Shown here piece after piece: positions 7,306 to 16,557 of a stretch of 64,000 nucleotides of DNA (position 1 is its first letter; each line of letters opens with the position of its first letter). Under the pieces are notes generated by a model, which saw only the letters and a list, made by a program, of their open reading frames with translations, was not told where the DNA came from and searched no databases. The stretch covers positions 186,001 through 250,000 of the forward strand of contig WGMK01000005.1 in assembly GCA_016125095.1 (NCBI GenBank), read 5' to 3'. A program made the position numbers and the translations under genes. The stretch is from Candidatus Hydrogenedens sp. (lineage in GTDB: Bacteria; Hydrogenedentota; Hydrogenedentia; Hydrogenedentales; JAEUWI01).

Positions 7306-8843
7306 AGGCCCCGCACCTTCAGCACCTTCGCGAGCACAACGCCCTTGTCGTAATAGAGCACGTCGTACTGCTCGTAGATCGACTCGAGTTCATCTATGCG
7401 CGTGAAGATGATTTCGCCGGGCGCGGCCAGCCGCTCTTCGATGAGGCTTTCGCGGTAGAAGTAGAAGCTCGGCATGTTGAGTTTCCACTTCACCACCGGC
7501 AGGTTCTCGCGCTTCGCCAGCAGGGCGGCCTCGCGGATCGGCTCCTGGGTGATCTTCCCCGCGAAGGGCATGATGTGGAAATTCACCAGCGCCAAAAACA
7601 CCCAGCCCAGCGCGATGGCCTTGTAGTCCGACCGCAACCGCGGCAAGGCCAGCAGTGCGGCGAATATCAGCAGCCCGCCGGCAAAGGGCAGGGAGTAGCG
7701 CCAGTCGAATAATGCCATCGATTCATCGATGAGCCGGACGGCGAACTCGCTCTTGCTCATCGGCACGGCGACCGGAATCAGTAACGGTACCGTCAGGAAC
7801 AACACGCAAAGGACTGCCCCGGCAAGTAGCATGGGGCGCACCGATTGCTGCTCCGACAAGAGGCGCGCCATCAAGATGCAAACCGGCGTATAGCCGTAAA
7901 TCATGTAATGCGGTAGCTTGGTACCCATAAGTGAAAAGAGAATAAATACCGACAAAAGCCAGATCCAAAGATACTGATTCAGTTCATTCTCGCAGGCGGG
8001 GCGGATGCGACGGAGCTGTTTGAGGAAGAGCGGGGTCCAGGGCATCAGGCCGAGGAGAATCACGGGCAGGTAGTAGAAGATGTTGCCGCCGTGGCCCTCG
8101 AGCGGCCCCCCCACGCGCCGTATGGTCTGGTCGAATATCCATGCCTGTATCAGGGGCCAGCCCTGGTCGAGATAGGCGAGTATCGGCCACGGCAGCGTGA
8201 TGGCCAGAAACAGGGCCCAGCCGCCGGGATGGAACAGCGTCTTGGCGGAAGCGCGGAAGCATCCCCGCCGCCAGCCGAATACCAACAGGGTGGCGAAGGG
8301 CACATAGAGGGCGATGGGGCCCTTGGTGAGCGCACCGAGCGCCATGGCGGTGAAGGCCCCATAGAGCGCCTTCTTGCTCGCGGTCTCGTGGTATTTCCAG
8401 AAGCCGAACATGGTGCCCGCGATGCAGGCGTTCAGCAGGGCATCGGCGATGGCGGCCTTGGCGATGAGGGTCACCTGAATCGCCGTGGCCAGAATGAACA
8501 CCGCCCATGCGGCCGTCCGGGTGCCGTCGCGCTCGCGCACGAAGCGCCAGAGCAGCCAGGCCCACACCACCGCAGCGATACCCGAAGGCAAGCGCACGGA
8601 GAATTCGCTCAGGCCGAAGAGGTGCACGCAGAGCGCCTGTAGCCAATAGATGAGGATGGGCTTATCGTAGCGGGGAGCGCCGTTCAGGTAGGTCATCAGG
8701 TAGTCGCCGGAAACCACCATCTCGCGCGTGGCCTCGGCGAAGGCGCCCTCGTCCTTGTCGAACAGGGGGGCCAGTCCCAGCCCCGCGCAAAACGACACCA
8801 GCACCGTCAAGGCGGCAAGCCATTGGAGCGTCTTATCCGGCAT
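7302..8843 (-). CDS. Polyprenyl-phosphate-dependent membrane glycosyltransferase (ArnT/PMT-like, GT83)
   Basis: The product has 513 residues with about 12 transmembrane helices. The N-terminus carries the acidic DKDEGAFAEATREM motif and the PRYDKPILIYWLQ motif of the ArnT/PMT family, which moves sugars from undecaprenyl-phosphate carriers to lipid A or proteins on the periplasmic side. A short soluble C-terminal tail follows the last helix. Start at 8843 (MPDKTLQW) is chosen because the upstream in-frame extension overlaps the PAP2 gene and looks non-membrane. It overlaps the PAP2 phosphatase gene by 11 bases, so the two are coupled: the phosphatase could recycle the carrier lipid. The substrate is unknown. 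Confidence 0.85.
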   Translation of the reverse strand: MPDKTLQWLAALTVLVSFCAGLGLAPLFDKDEGAFAEATREMVVSGDYLMTYLNGAPRYDKPILIYWLQALCVHLFGLSEFSVRLPSGIAAVVWAWLLWRFVRERDGTRTAAWAVFILATAIQVTLIAKAAIADALLNACIAGTMFGFWKYHETASKKALYGAFTAMALGALTKGPIALYVPFATLLVFGWRRGCFRASAKTLFHPGGWALFLAITLPWPILAYLDQGWPLIQAWIFDQTIRRVGGPLEGHGGNIFYYLPVILLGLMPWTPLFLKQLRRIRPACENELNQYLWIWLLSVFILFSLMGTKLPHYMIYGYTPVCILMARLLSEQQSVRPMLLAGAVLCVLFLTVPLLIPVAVPMSKSEFAVRLIDESMALFDWRYSLPFAGGLLIFAALLALPRLRSDYKAIALGWVFLALVNFHIMPFAGKITQEPIREAALLAKRENLPVVKWKLNMPSFYFYRESLIEERLAAPGEIIFTRIDELESIYEQYDVLYYDKGVVLAKVLKVRGL

Positions 8844-9489
8844 GCGGCGGCTCCTGGTGCAGGCGCCCCCGGAAGCGCGGCCAGAGCAAGAGCGTCCCCA
8901 GGACGCCCAACCCGGCGCCGGCGACGACGTCGCTCGGGAAATGGGCGCCTGCGCCAATGCGGGCGAGACCGCCGAGGACGGCCATGGACAGGAACAGCGC
9001 TGCCCATCGGGGCCAAAGCAATATGCCCACGGTGGCGGCGGTGAAGACGGTGGTGGTGTGCCCGGAGGGAAACGATCCGTATTCGGAGGCCAATTGAAAA
9101 AAGCGGGGCGTCCAGTCGCCGGTTTCGATGAACACGCCCGGGCGCGGGCGGCCGATGATGATCTTGAGCAGGGCGCTCGCGATGCCGGTCGCGGCCACGG
9201 CCCAGAACAGGAACTGCGCCTTGCGCGCCCAGGCGCTCGGCCTGCGCAGCAGCGTGAGCGCCGCGAGCCCGGCGGGAATCAGGTAGTAGGCGGAATTGCC
9301 CAGCTCGGACAGCTTCTTCGCCACGCCGCGCACGGGCGTATCGTGCCAGGTCTCGACGTAAAGCGCGGCCGGGGCGTCCAGCCAGAGGATACAAACGATA
9401 ACTGCGGCCGCGGCCGCGCCGGTCATCAAGAACCAGACGGCGGGCTTGACGACCGCGCCATCGGATATCTTGGAGAGATCTTGGACCAT
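8833..9489 (-). CDS. PAP2-family membrane phosphatase
   Basis: The 218-residue integral membrane protein has the three PAP2 signatures in order: KIIIGRPRP, PSGH (within YGSFPSGHTTT) and a terminal ARIGAGAHFPSDVVAG. Members dephosphorylate undecaprenyl pyrophosphate, phosphatidic acid or lipid A at the periplasmic face. About five to six helices are visible. The start at ATG 9489 is uncertain: an AAGGAA lies 12 bases upstream, somewhat far, and a longer frame to 9534 exists. It precedes and overlaps the ArnT-like transferase gene, so a role in carrier-lipid recycling is the best inference. It is divergent from the diguanylate cyclase gene. Confidence 0.88.
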   Translation of the reverse strand: MVQDLSKISDGAVVKPAVWFLMTGAAAAAVIVCILWLDAPAALYVETWHDTPVRGVAKKLSELGNSAYYLIPAGLAALTLLRRPSAWARKAQFLFWAVAATGIASALLKIIIGRPRPGVFIETGDWTPRFFQLASEYGSFPSGHTTTVFTAATVGILLWPRWAALFLSMAVLGGLARIGAGAHFPSDVVAGAGLGVLGTLLLWPRFRGRLHQEPPHAG

Positions 9490-9665
9490 GGTTACTACAA
9501 GTTCCTTATCGAACGAGGCCGGTATTATGGCCAATGGACGCCCCCGGACGCATGTTCTGGTACTATTCGGATGCAGGGTGCCGCCGTGTTCGCGCCGGCG
9601 CGCTGCATGGGGCTCCCGCTTGGTAGTATCGGCGGGACACGACCAGTTCAGGTAACGGCTGCCAC

Positions 9666-11081
9666 ATGAGTTATTCCGACAGCGAACACGAAGATTTCTC
9701 CGACGACAGCCACGAGGCGATTACCGCGTTCCACATGACCTGGAGCCGCGGGGTGTCGGTGCTTTTCGGGCTTGTGTTCATCGACGCTGCGAGCTACGTG
9801 ATCATCAAGACCCTCCCCCCCATGTCTTTCTGGGCGGAGATGCTCATCGGGTCGCTCATCCTCGTGGCCTTCGTGGTGCCGCTGTTGTACATCTCGCTGC
9901 TGCGCCGCTTCGAGCACAACATCCGCGAACTGAAAAACATGGAATCGCGCCTGCGCCAGACGCGGTTCACCCTGCGCGAGCGCGTGCGCGAGAAGACCGT
10001 GGAACTGGAAGCCGCGAACAACCAGCTGGTCCGCATCATCAGCCAGCTCGAGTCCAACATCCGCGACCAGACGCTGCTGGGCGAGATGTCGGACATGCTG
10101 CAATCCTGCGCGACGCCCGAAGAGGCCTACGGGGTGTTTGCCGAGTTCGCGCAGCGCATGTGCCCGGGGACGACCGGGGCGCTGTGCGTCATTGCGCCTT
10201 CGCGCAACCTGGTGCAGGTGGCGGCCTCGTGGGGCGATGCCGCCCACCTCAACAAGGTGTTCTCGCCCAACGATTGCTGGGCGCTGCGGCGCGGGGCACC
10301 CTATGCCAGCGGCGCCGGCCACCCTGCCATCACGTGCCAGCACACCGAGGCGCGCGAGAACGAGCAGTACTGGTGTGTGCCGCTGAACGCGCAGGGCGAT
10401 GCCATCGGCGTGCTGAACATTGCCGCAATGCGCGCGGGCAACGAGGAGGAGCAGGAAGCGCGCGAACAGCGTATCGCGCGGGTGGCGGCGAACATGGCGG
10501 ACGACGCTGCGATCGCGCTGGCCAACCTGCGGCTGCGCGAGAAGCTGCACAATCAATCCATCCGCGACGGCTTGACCCAGTTGTTCAACCGGCGCTACAT
10601 GGAAGAGATACTCGAACTGGAGATCCAGCGCGCCATCCGCAGCGAATCCGAGGTGGCGGTGGTCATGCTGGATGTCGATCACTTCAAGCAGTTCAACGAT
10701 ACCTACGGTCACAGCGCGGGCGATGCCGTGCTGCGCAACGTGGCGCATATGCTTCAGCAAGGCGTGCGCTCGTCGGACGTGGCCTGCCGCTATGGCGGCG
10801 AGGAGTTCACGCTGGTGCTCTCGAACACCGAACCCGAAGAGGCCCGCCGCCGCTGCGAGGACCTGCGCAACGCGATCGCCGGTCTCGTCATCGAGGAGAA
10901 CGGCCATCAGCTCGGCAGCATCACCGCGTCGATGGGCATCTCGATGTTTCCGAAGCACGCCAGTGAGGTCAAAGACCTGCTCCGCATCGCCGACGACGCC
11001 CTCTACGAGGCCAAGGAAGGCGGCCGCAACCGCGTGGTGCTGGCACACGGCACAGGCAACGCCGAGGGAGAAGAGAAGTAA
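9666..11081 (+). CDS. Membrane-anchored GAF-GGDEF diguanylate cyclase
   Basis: The 471-residue protein has two N-terminal transmembrane helices (about residues 28-80), a coiled-coil linker (RRFEHNIRELKNMESRLRQ onward), a GAF-like domain (about 140-290) and a C-terminal GGDEF domain. The active-site loop is GGEEF near residue 377, and an inhibitory I-site RSSD lies five residues upstream of it. LMNRRY-type DGLTQLFNRRYMEE and VVMLDVDHFKQFND blocks are intact. It should make cyclic di-GMP and be feedback-inhibited. The signal sensed by GAF is unknown. No EAL domain or effector lies nearby. Confidence 0.93.
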   Translation: MSYSDSEHEDFSDDSHEAITAFHMTWSRGVSVLFGLVFIDAASYVIIKTLPPMSFWAEMLIGSLILVAFVVPLLYISLLRRFEHNIRELKNMESRLRQTRFTLRERVREKTVELEAANNQLVRIISQLESNIRDQTLLGEMSDMLQSCATPEEAYGVFAEFAQRMCPGTTGALCVIAPSRNLVQVAASWGDAAHLNKVFSPNDCWALRRGAPYASGAGHPAITCQHTEARENEQYWCVPLNAQGDAIGVLNIAAMRAGNEEEQEAREQRIARVAANMADDAAIALANLRLREKLHNQSIRDGLTQLFNRRYMEEILELEIQRAIRSESEVAVVMLDVDHFKQFNDTYGHSAGDAVLRNVAHMLQQGVRSSDVACRYGGEEFTLVLSNTEPEEARRRCEDLRNAIAGLVIEENGHQLGSITASMGISMFPKHASEVKDLLRIADDALYEAKEGGRNRVVLAHGTGNAEGEEK

Positions 11082-11086
11082 GAGAT

Positions 11087-11292
11087 TTGTCCGCTGATTG
11101 GGATGATTTTCGCCGATTAAGGAAGAGATCTCACGCTAAGGCGCAAAGTCTCAAAGAATAAAATCAAGGCCGGAAGAGAACGCATTTCCATGTTATGGTA
11201 TTTGCATTTCCTTCGGCGAAAATCATCGGAATCAGCGGACAAGCATCTTCCTCTTATGCTCCCTCTGTGCCTTCGCGGCTTTGCGTGAGGTC
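11087..11292. repeat. Double inverted repeat at the hydrolase 3' end
   Basis: Two inverted pairs are interleaved. Pair one is 11087-11116 and 11213-11242 (TTGTCCGCTGATT..GATGATTTTCGCCGA, nearly perfect). Pair two is about 11130-11148 and 11271-11289 (CTCACGCTAAGGCGCAAAG against its imperfect complement). The right half runs through the stop and last codons of the hydrolase gene. Similar phrases recur as intergenic repeats in many environmental genomes, as far as I recall. Confidence 0.7.
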
Positions 11293-12135
11293 CCCATCCG
11301 GAAGTACCGCATCCAGGAACCGCTCCCAGCTGGCGCGGTAGACCTCGGCGGACTGTACGAACCCCGCGTTGTGGTCGCCGTGGATTTCGACGAAGGTCTT
11401 GGGTTCGTTCGCCGCAGCTAAGAGTTCCTGCCCGTGGTGGTAGGGAATCAGTGTGTCGTCGGGCGAATGGATGACCAGCAACGGACGCTGAATACGGGAA
11501 ACCTTGGCGAGGTTGTCGAAGCGGTGCCGCACCAGCCAGCGGGCGGGCAGGAAGGGCATGGCCTCTTGCGCCACGGCGGGCACGGAGGTGAAGGTGCTTT
11601 CGAGTACCACGCCCGCGCAATCGGCCTCGGGCGCGAGATCGGCCGTGGCGCCGCCGCCCATGGAGCGCCCGAACAAGACGATTTCGCGCGGGGCAATCCC
11701 CCGCTCTTCGATCAGGTAGCGCCAAGCCGCGCGGATATCGCGGTAAATGCGCTGCTCGGAGGGCTTGCCGCTGCTCTTGCCGTAGCCGCCGTAATCGTAG
11801 GCCAGCACCGACAGCCCCAGCGCGCGCAGCGAACCCACGGACTCGAGCCGGTCGGCGATGTTGCCCGCATTGCCGTGCGAGAAGAGGCACACCCCGCGGG
11901 CGTCGGGGGCGGGAATCCACCAGGCGTGCGTCTGTTCGCCCTCGCCCGCATCAAGCAAGACGTCTTCGTACGTCCAGTCGTAATAGCTCGGGTCGCGATA
12001 GAGCGCCTTGGTGGCTGGAAAGAGGAGTTTATCCTGCAGGAAGGTCAGCAGCACAACGGCCCCCGCATAGGCCAGCAGGCCGAGCCACACGATGCGGAGC
12101 AGCCGACGGGACCACGGACGCGCGCTCTCCCCCAT
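11254..12135 (-). CDS. Membrane-anchored alpha/beta hydrolase (BEM46/ABHD13-like)
   Basis: The 293-residue protein has one N-terminal membrane helix (IVWLGLLAYAGAVVLLTFL) and an alpha/beta-hydrolase domain. The oxyanion-hole region is FSHGNAGNIADRL, the nucleophile elbow GRSMGG, the acid in HSPDDTLIP and the catalytic His in HGDHNAGF. Family members are esterases or thioesterases of unknown substrate. The last twelve residues (DLTQSREGTEGA) are encoded by an intergenic-type repeat, so the natural C-terminus may have been replaced by repeat insertion. It follows dusB by 7 bases, so the two are probably co-transcribed. Confidence 0.85.
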   Translation of the reverse strand: MGESARPWSRRLLRIVWLGLLAYAGAVVLLTFLQDKLLFPATKALYRDPSYYDWTYEDVLLDAGEGEQTHAWWIPAPDARGVCLFSHGNAGNIADRLESVGSLRALGLSVLAYDYGGYGKSSGKPSEQRIYRDIRAAWRYLIEERGIAPREIVLFGRSMGGGATADLAPEADCAGVVLESTFTSVPAVAQEAMPFLPARWLVRHRFDNLAKVSRIQRPLLVIHSPDDTLIPYHHGQELLAAANEPKTFVEIHGDHNAGFVQSAEVYRASWERFLDAVLPDGDLTQSREGTEGA

Positions 12136-12142
12136 GCCTGCG

Positions 12143-13141
12143 TCACGCCGCGGCTTCGGCCGCTTCTTCCGCGGCGCGTTCGCGGTATTCCTCGAGGAAG
12201 CGCAGCAGCCGCTCGCGCACCTCGTCCACGGTCTCGTGCTGCATGAGATCCCGGCGGAGGTTGGCGATGTTGTGGAAACCCTTGAGGTAGCCGGAATAGT
12301 GCTTGCGGAAACTCATGACGCCGCGCCGCTCGCCTCGGTATTCCGCCGTGTCGGCCAAGTGGCGCAGGCACATGTCTACCCGCTCGTCCAGCGTCAGGTC
12401 CGGCAGCTTTTCGCCCGTGCGCAGGTAGTGCTTCATGTGCCCGAAAATCCACGGGCTGTGGATGGCACCCCGGCCAATCATGATGCCGTCGCAACCGAGG
12501 TCGAAGCATTCCTTCGCATGGTCTTCGGTGGTGATGTCGCCGTTGGCGATCAGCTGGATGCCGCTCGCTTCCTTGATGCGCGGCAGCCACGTCCAGTCCG
12601 CCTGGCCGGTGTAGCCCTGCCGGCGCGTGCGGCAATGCACCGTCAGCGTCGGGATGCCCATGTCCTCGAGCATCTTCACCACGTCCAGTATGACGATGTT
12701 GTCCTCGTCCCAGCCCAGGCGCGTCTTCACGGTCACCGGCAGATGCGTGCCCCGCACCACCGATTCCACCACCGCGCGGAACTTGTTCAAATCGCGCAGC
12801 AGCCCGGCGCCATCGCCCCGGCCCGCCACCTTTTTCACCCAGCAGCCGCAATTGATGTCGATAAAATCCGCGCCCGCCTCCGTCGCCATGCGCGAGGCCT
12901 GCTCCATGCTGTCCTCGGCGCTGCCGTAAATCTGCACCGCCACCGGACGCTCCAGGTCGGACAGCTCCAGCTTGCGCTGCGCGTCCTTCACATTGCGGAT
13001 GAGCGCCTCGCAATTCGTGAACTCCGTATACACGAGGTCCGCGCCCTGCTCCTTGCACAAAATGCGGAACGGCAGGTCCGACACATCCTCCATCGGCGCC
13101 AGGCACACCGGCCGGTCGATATCGATACTTCCAATCTTCAT
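12143..13141 (-). CDS. dusB: tRNA-dihydrouridine synthase
   Basis: This 332-residue FMN enzyme reduces uridines in the D-loop of tRNAs. The N-terminal APMEDVSDLPFR motif, the DINCGCWVKKV flavin/tRNA segment carrying the catalytic Cys, VTVKTRLGWD, TVHCRTRRQGYTG and IANGDI...GCDGIMIGRGA are intact and in family order. Length and motifs fit DusB best, but DusA/DusC assignments cannot be excluded by reading. The C-terminus ends in an Ala/Glu-rich tail. It lies upstream of the hydrolase gene on the same strand. Confidence 0.9.
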   Translation of the reverse strand: MKIGSIDIDRPVCLAPMEDVSDLPFRILCKEQGADLVYTEFTNCEALIRNVKDAQRKLELSDLERPVAVQIYGSAEDSMEQASRMATEAGADFIDINCGCWVKKVAGRGDGAGLLRDLNKFRAVVESVVRGTHLPVTVKTRLGWDEDNIVILDVVKMLEDMGIPTLTVHCRTRRQGYTGQADWTWLPRIKEASGIQLIANGDITTEDHAKECFDLGCDGIMIGRGAIHSPWIFGHMKHYLRTGEKLPDLTLDERVDMCLRHLADTAEYRGERRGVMSFRKHYSGYLKGFHNIANLRRDLMQHETVDEVRERLLRFLEEYRERAAEEAAEAAA

Positions 13142-13298
13142 GGTGCTGCTACAAAATTCCTGTGGGTTTGAAGCGGGATTTTAACACAGGTACGGCCAAC
13201 GGGGCGAAACCGGCGCGCAAGGTGCCCGGCACTTCCGCCGTTCTGCTCGACGGAGGCATCCCAGCTATGAACACCATGGAGGCCGCAATCCTGCACGC

Positions 13299-13499
13299 CG
13301 CACCAGCGGTGCGACCGTTCGTAGCCCGGGGTGGAGCAACGCGGAACCCCGGGTACCTGCCCCATGATCCAAGCCCCGGACGGGGCGGCACAGCGTGCTG
13401 GTTTGTGACACCCCGTCCGGGGCTCAAGTGAGGTCTTCCTCTACCCGGGGTTCCGCGTTGCTCCACCCCGGGCTACGTAGCGTTGCGCCTGCGGCGCTG
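13299..13499. repeat. Palindromic repeat D, head-to-head pair
   Basis: Two copies face each other. The outer arms 13322-13355 and 13442-13475 are perfectly complementary over 34 bases (TAGCCCGGGGTGGAGCAACG..). Inner arms 13371-13384 and 13411-13424 (AGCCCCGGACGGGG) are also complementary. The flanks carry GCACCAGCGGTGCGACCGTT and its partner. The same unit recurs at 59948-60040, 60296-60391 and 60498-60593. Bases 13142-13298 hold no recognisable gene. Confidence 0.85.
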
Positions 13500-13555
13500 T
13501 GGAACCGCTTCGTCGCATTGAGATATACAACCATCATGGCAACCGGGGAACGCAC

Positions 13556-16447
13556 ATGAAGCTGGCCGCGCTACTGCTCGCGCTGACACTTACGTCAACG
13601 GTCGTGGCGGAAGAAGTCGAGGCAATATGGGCACCGGTGGGTGCGCCGTTGAATCTTCCTGTTCCCGACCGGCAACAGTTTGTGGAACATCGTGGCGGCC
13701 TTGTCGCCATCAGCAGCGCATTCACGGGACCGGATGCTCAAGGAATTCGAATTTCGACGGATGGAATCCACTGGAATACAAGCACCACGGAGGGTTGGTG
13801 GCATTTCCAGTACGCCTTCAGTGCAGCGTCATTTAGAGAAAAGCTCTGGCTTATCGGCGGAAGGTATATGGGCCGAGCGACCTGGCCCGACGGGTCGAAG
13901 CGCGAGAATGCGCCCGACCAATCGGTCCTCTGCTCTACGGATGGGAACCAGTGGGACGAAGTCTCTCTGGCACACCTGCCGCCTTGGGCAGGCCGTATGT
14001 ATGCAAAGGCAATCGCCTTCCATGACAAGCTCTGGATTATCGGTGGGCAAGGCAAACAGGGCGAACTCGGCGATGCCTGGTACACCGAAGACGGGGAACA
14101 ATGGATTCTCGCCACCAGGCAATTGCCTTGTCTCGTTTCACAAGAAGCGCTTTGTTGCGTGCATGACGACCGCCTGTGGATTACCGGTCCCGCCGACCAG
14201 GTAGACGCCGTGTGGTCCTCGCCCGATGGCGTGACTTGGAATGCGGAATGTGAAATTCCGCCATGGGGCAACACCAAGCCGAAGCTTTTGGCCAGTCTGC
14301 ACGGCATGCTTTTCTGCGTCACGAACGATACGGTCTGGGTCAGCAGCGATGGAAAAGAGTGGCATTCCTTCCGGAACAGCGTACAAGCCGAAACCTACAT
14401 GACGCTTGGTGATCGCATCCTGGCCGTAGCTTCGCTGAATGAGGGACGAGATGCCGGGGCGGTCAGCCAATTGCAATCGGAGCAGTTGGCCGACAGCGCT
14501 CGCAATCTTGAGAATACACAGAGGGCCTCCTTCACTGAGCTCTCGGTGCTGCCTTGGGCTCCCGAAGAACTGAGTTGGAAACTCCGGCGAAAGCTGGCGC
14601 CTGTGGTCCCGCGATCGGTCAATGGGTGGCAGGAAATCGCTCCGCTCCGGGCGGGCGCGTCGAAATGGAGCTTCGGCGCTATCGAATGGAAGGAAACACT
14701 GTGGGCATTTTCTTCATTCGGACACTTGGAATTCAGCCCGAACGGCGCCGATTGGTTTCCTGTCGGAATGACACCTCCGTTTGTCGACGATGCCCAAGCG
14801 ATCGAGTGCGAGATTCAAACCGCCATCGATTCGAATCGGCTTTGGGTTCTCTGCAAGAAAATCGAGTACACCTTATGGTCGACGGCAGACGGACGCCGCT
14901 GGAGAGACGAGTCATCGTCGCTACCTTCGCTGCAAGGCGACGCCCGCTTTGTGGAACATGACGACTCCCTTTTCCTGATGGACGCGAGTTCCGTCTGTCG
15001 TCTTGGAGAAGAAGGCGGGTTCGCAAGGGTCGAGGGGAATGTAGACTGGGCACCGAGGTACGGATACGCGGTAGCGTCGCACTCGGGGCATCTCTATGTG
15101 GTAGGCGGACGTACGGAGCAAGATGATCGGAAAGAAGGAAGCGGTGATGTCTGGCGCAGTGCGGACGGTACGCACTGGGAACAAATCCAGGACGACGCGC
15201 AATTCGACCGATGTGCAAACGCTGGTCTGGTGTCCTATCGTGATCACCTCTGGCTGCTCGGCAAAAAGCGATTCGGCACCGCGATTCCCGATCTTTGGAA
15301 TTCTCCCGACGGCATGGACTGGAAGCGAATTGTGCCGCTTCCAGAGGGTATCCCCGTTCCCTTTCCGCCTGCCTCGGCTACGGTATTCAAGAATCAATTG
15401 TGGTTGTTTTCGGATCGCCGGGGCGAGGGCCTTACCAGCTTCACCAGCGAAGGCAAACATTGGCGGGCACCCGGCAACGAGTTGCCATGGCGTCCGCGCG
15501 TCGCTCCCGTCATCAGGAAATTCAAAGACGCCTGGTGGCTGATCGGCGGGTCCACCCCGGAAGAGTTTGGCTATGGCCGGGCGCTGGCCGATGTATGGCG
15601 CACAGAAGACTGGATTGAATGGCAACTCATTACCGATGCGGCCGAACCGCTGAAGTCCGCCAAGGGCCAGGTAGTCGCCACCGGCGAGGCGCTCTGGATT
15701 GTCCGTTCCCGGGGAGTGAGCCAATACCCGCCCTTCCCCTACGTGTGGCGCTCGGACGATGGCGCCGCGTGGACCCCGTCCACAGAAATTCCGCCGTGGT
15801 CGGAAATTGAAGAGCCGAACGTAGTCGGTTTTCAGGACAAGGTCTGGGTTTTCGGCGGGCATACTCCGCGGCCTGATGGGTTGGGCTGGCAGCGCGAGAC
15901 TGCCATCTATTCCACAAGCGATGGGGACCATTGGACGCTTGCAGGTCAATTGCCGGTGGAGACCGGGGACCACGTCGGCTTTGACTACAACCCCCGCGTA
16001 TTCGACGGGTGGCTATGGCTGAATCCGGATTACAATTACACGCACGCTATCTGGCGCACGCAGGATGGTGCACAGTGGGAGCAGTACAAGATGGAGCCGC
16101 CGTTCGGACCGTATGTCGACAAGCATTTGGTGTGCACGAATGAATACATGTGGCTAACGGGAGGAACACTCAATCGGCAGCAGCAGGGCCAGGAACGCCG
16201 GACGGCATTGCTGCACTGGTGGCGGACGCGCGACGGAGCATCGTGGGAACCCCTGCCCTTTGCCGCGCCGGTTTCATTCATGGACGAATTGAAGGCCCCT
16301 ATCATGGTCGGGGACGGCCGCGATCTTTACTTGGTAGACACGATCGACCGGCGCGTGTACCAATGGGATGAAGAGCGGGCACGTCAGCAATGCTTCGAAG
16401 ACCCGAACCCCGAGTTCCGTGATTGGATCGACCCCGCCGTTCGTTAG
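13556..16447 (+). CDS. Large secreted beta-propeller-like protein with SxDGxxW repeats
   Basis: The 963-residue protein has a clear signal peptide (MKLAALLLALTLTSTVVA, cut before EEV). The rest is built of about 15 copies of a motif like S-x-DG-x-x-W: STDGIHW, STDGNQW, TEDGEQW, SPDGVTW, SSDGKEW, SPNGADW, TADGRRW, SADGTHW, SPDGMDW, SDDGAAW, TSDGDHW, TQDGAQW, TRDGASW. These alternate with kelch-like LWxxGG strands (KLWIIGGQ, HLYVVGG, KVWVFGG). This suggests two or more kelch/BNR-like propellers outside the cell. No catalytic residues are recognisable; ligand binding is a guess. GC is lower than in the neighbours. An ATG at 13556 gives the signal peptide. Confidence 0.8.
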   Translation: MKLAALLLALTLTSTVVAEEVEAIWAPVGAPLNLPVPDRQQFVEHRGGLVAISSAFTGPDAQGIRISTDGIHWNTSTTEGWWHFQYAFSAASFREKLWLIGGRYMGRATWPDGSKRENAPDQSVLCSTDGNQWDEVSLAHLPPWAGRMYAKAIAFHDKLWIIGGQGKQGELGDAWYTEDGEQWILATRQLPCLVSQEALCCVHDDRLWITGPADQVDAVWSSPDGVTWNAECEIPPWGNTKPKLLASLHGMLFCVTNDTVWVSSDGKEWHSFRNSVQAETYMTLGDRILAVASLNEGRDAGAVSQLQSEQLADSARNLENTQRASFTELSVLPWAPEELSWKLRRKLAPVVPRSVNGWQEIAPLRAGASKWSFGAIEWKETLWAFSSFGHLEFSPNGADWFPVGMTPPFVDDAQAIECEIQTAIDSNRLWVLCKKIEYTLWSTADGRRWRDESSSLPSLQGDARFVEHDDSLFLMDASSVCRLGEEGGFARVEGNVDWAPRYGYAVASHSGHLYVVGGRTEQDDRKEGSGDVWRSADGTHWEQIQDDAQFDRCANAGLVSYRDHLWLLGKKRFGTAIPDLWNSPDGMDWKRIVPLPEGIPVPFPPASATVFKNQLWLFSDRRGEGLTSFTSEGKHWRAPGNELPWRPRVAPVIRKFKDAWWLIGGSTPEEFGYGRALADVWRTEDWIEWQLITDAAEPLKSAKGQVVATGEALWIVRSRGVSQYPPFPYVWRSDDGAAWTPSTEIPPWSEIEEPNVVGFQDKVWVFGGHTPRPDGLGWQRETAIYSTSDGDHWTLAGQLPVETGDHVGFDYNPRVFDGWLWLNPDYNYTHAIWRTQDGAQWEQYKMEPPFGPYVDKHLVCTNEYMWLTGGTLNRQQQGQERRTALLHWWRTRDGASWEPLPFAAPVSFMDELKAPIMVGDGRDLYLVDTIDRRVYQWDEERARQQCFEDPNPEFRDWIDPAVR

Positions 16448-16557
16448 CGCCCCCTCCCCCCCCACATAAACCCTTCACACGCGCCGGGCATCCTACGCAC
16501 AGTTCGACTTTGATGCGGCCGGGGGGAGCCGGCCGCCAACAGCAAAGGGTGTGTAGC

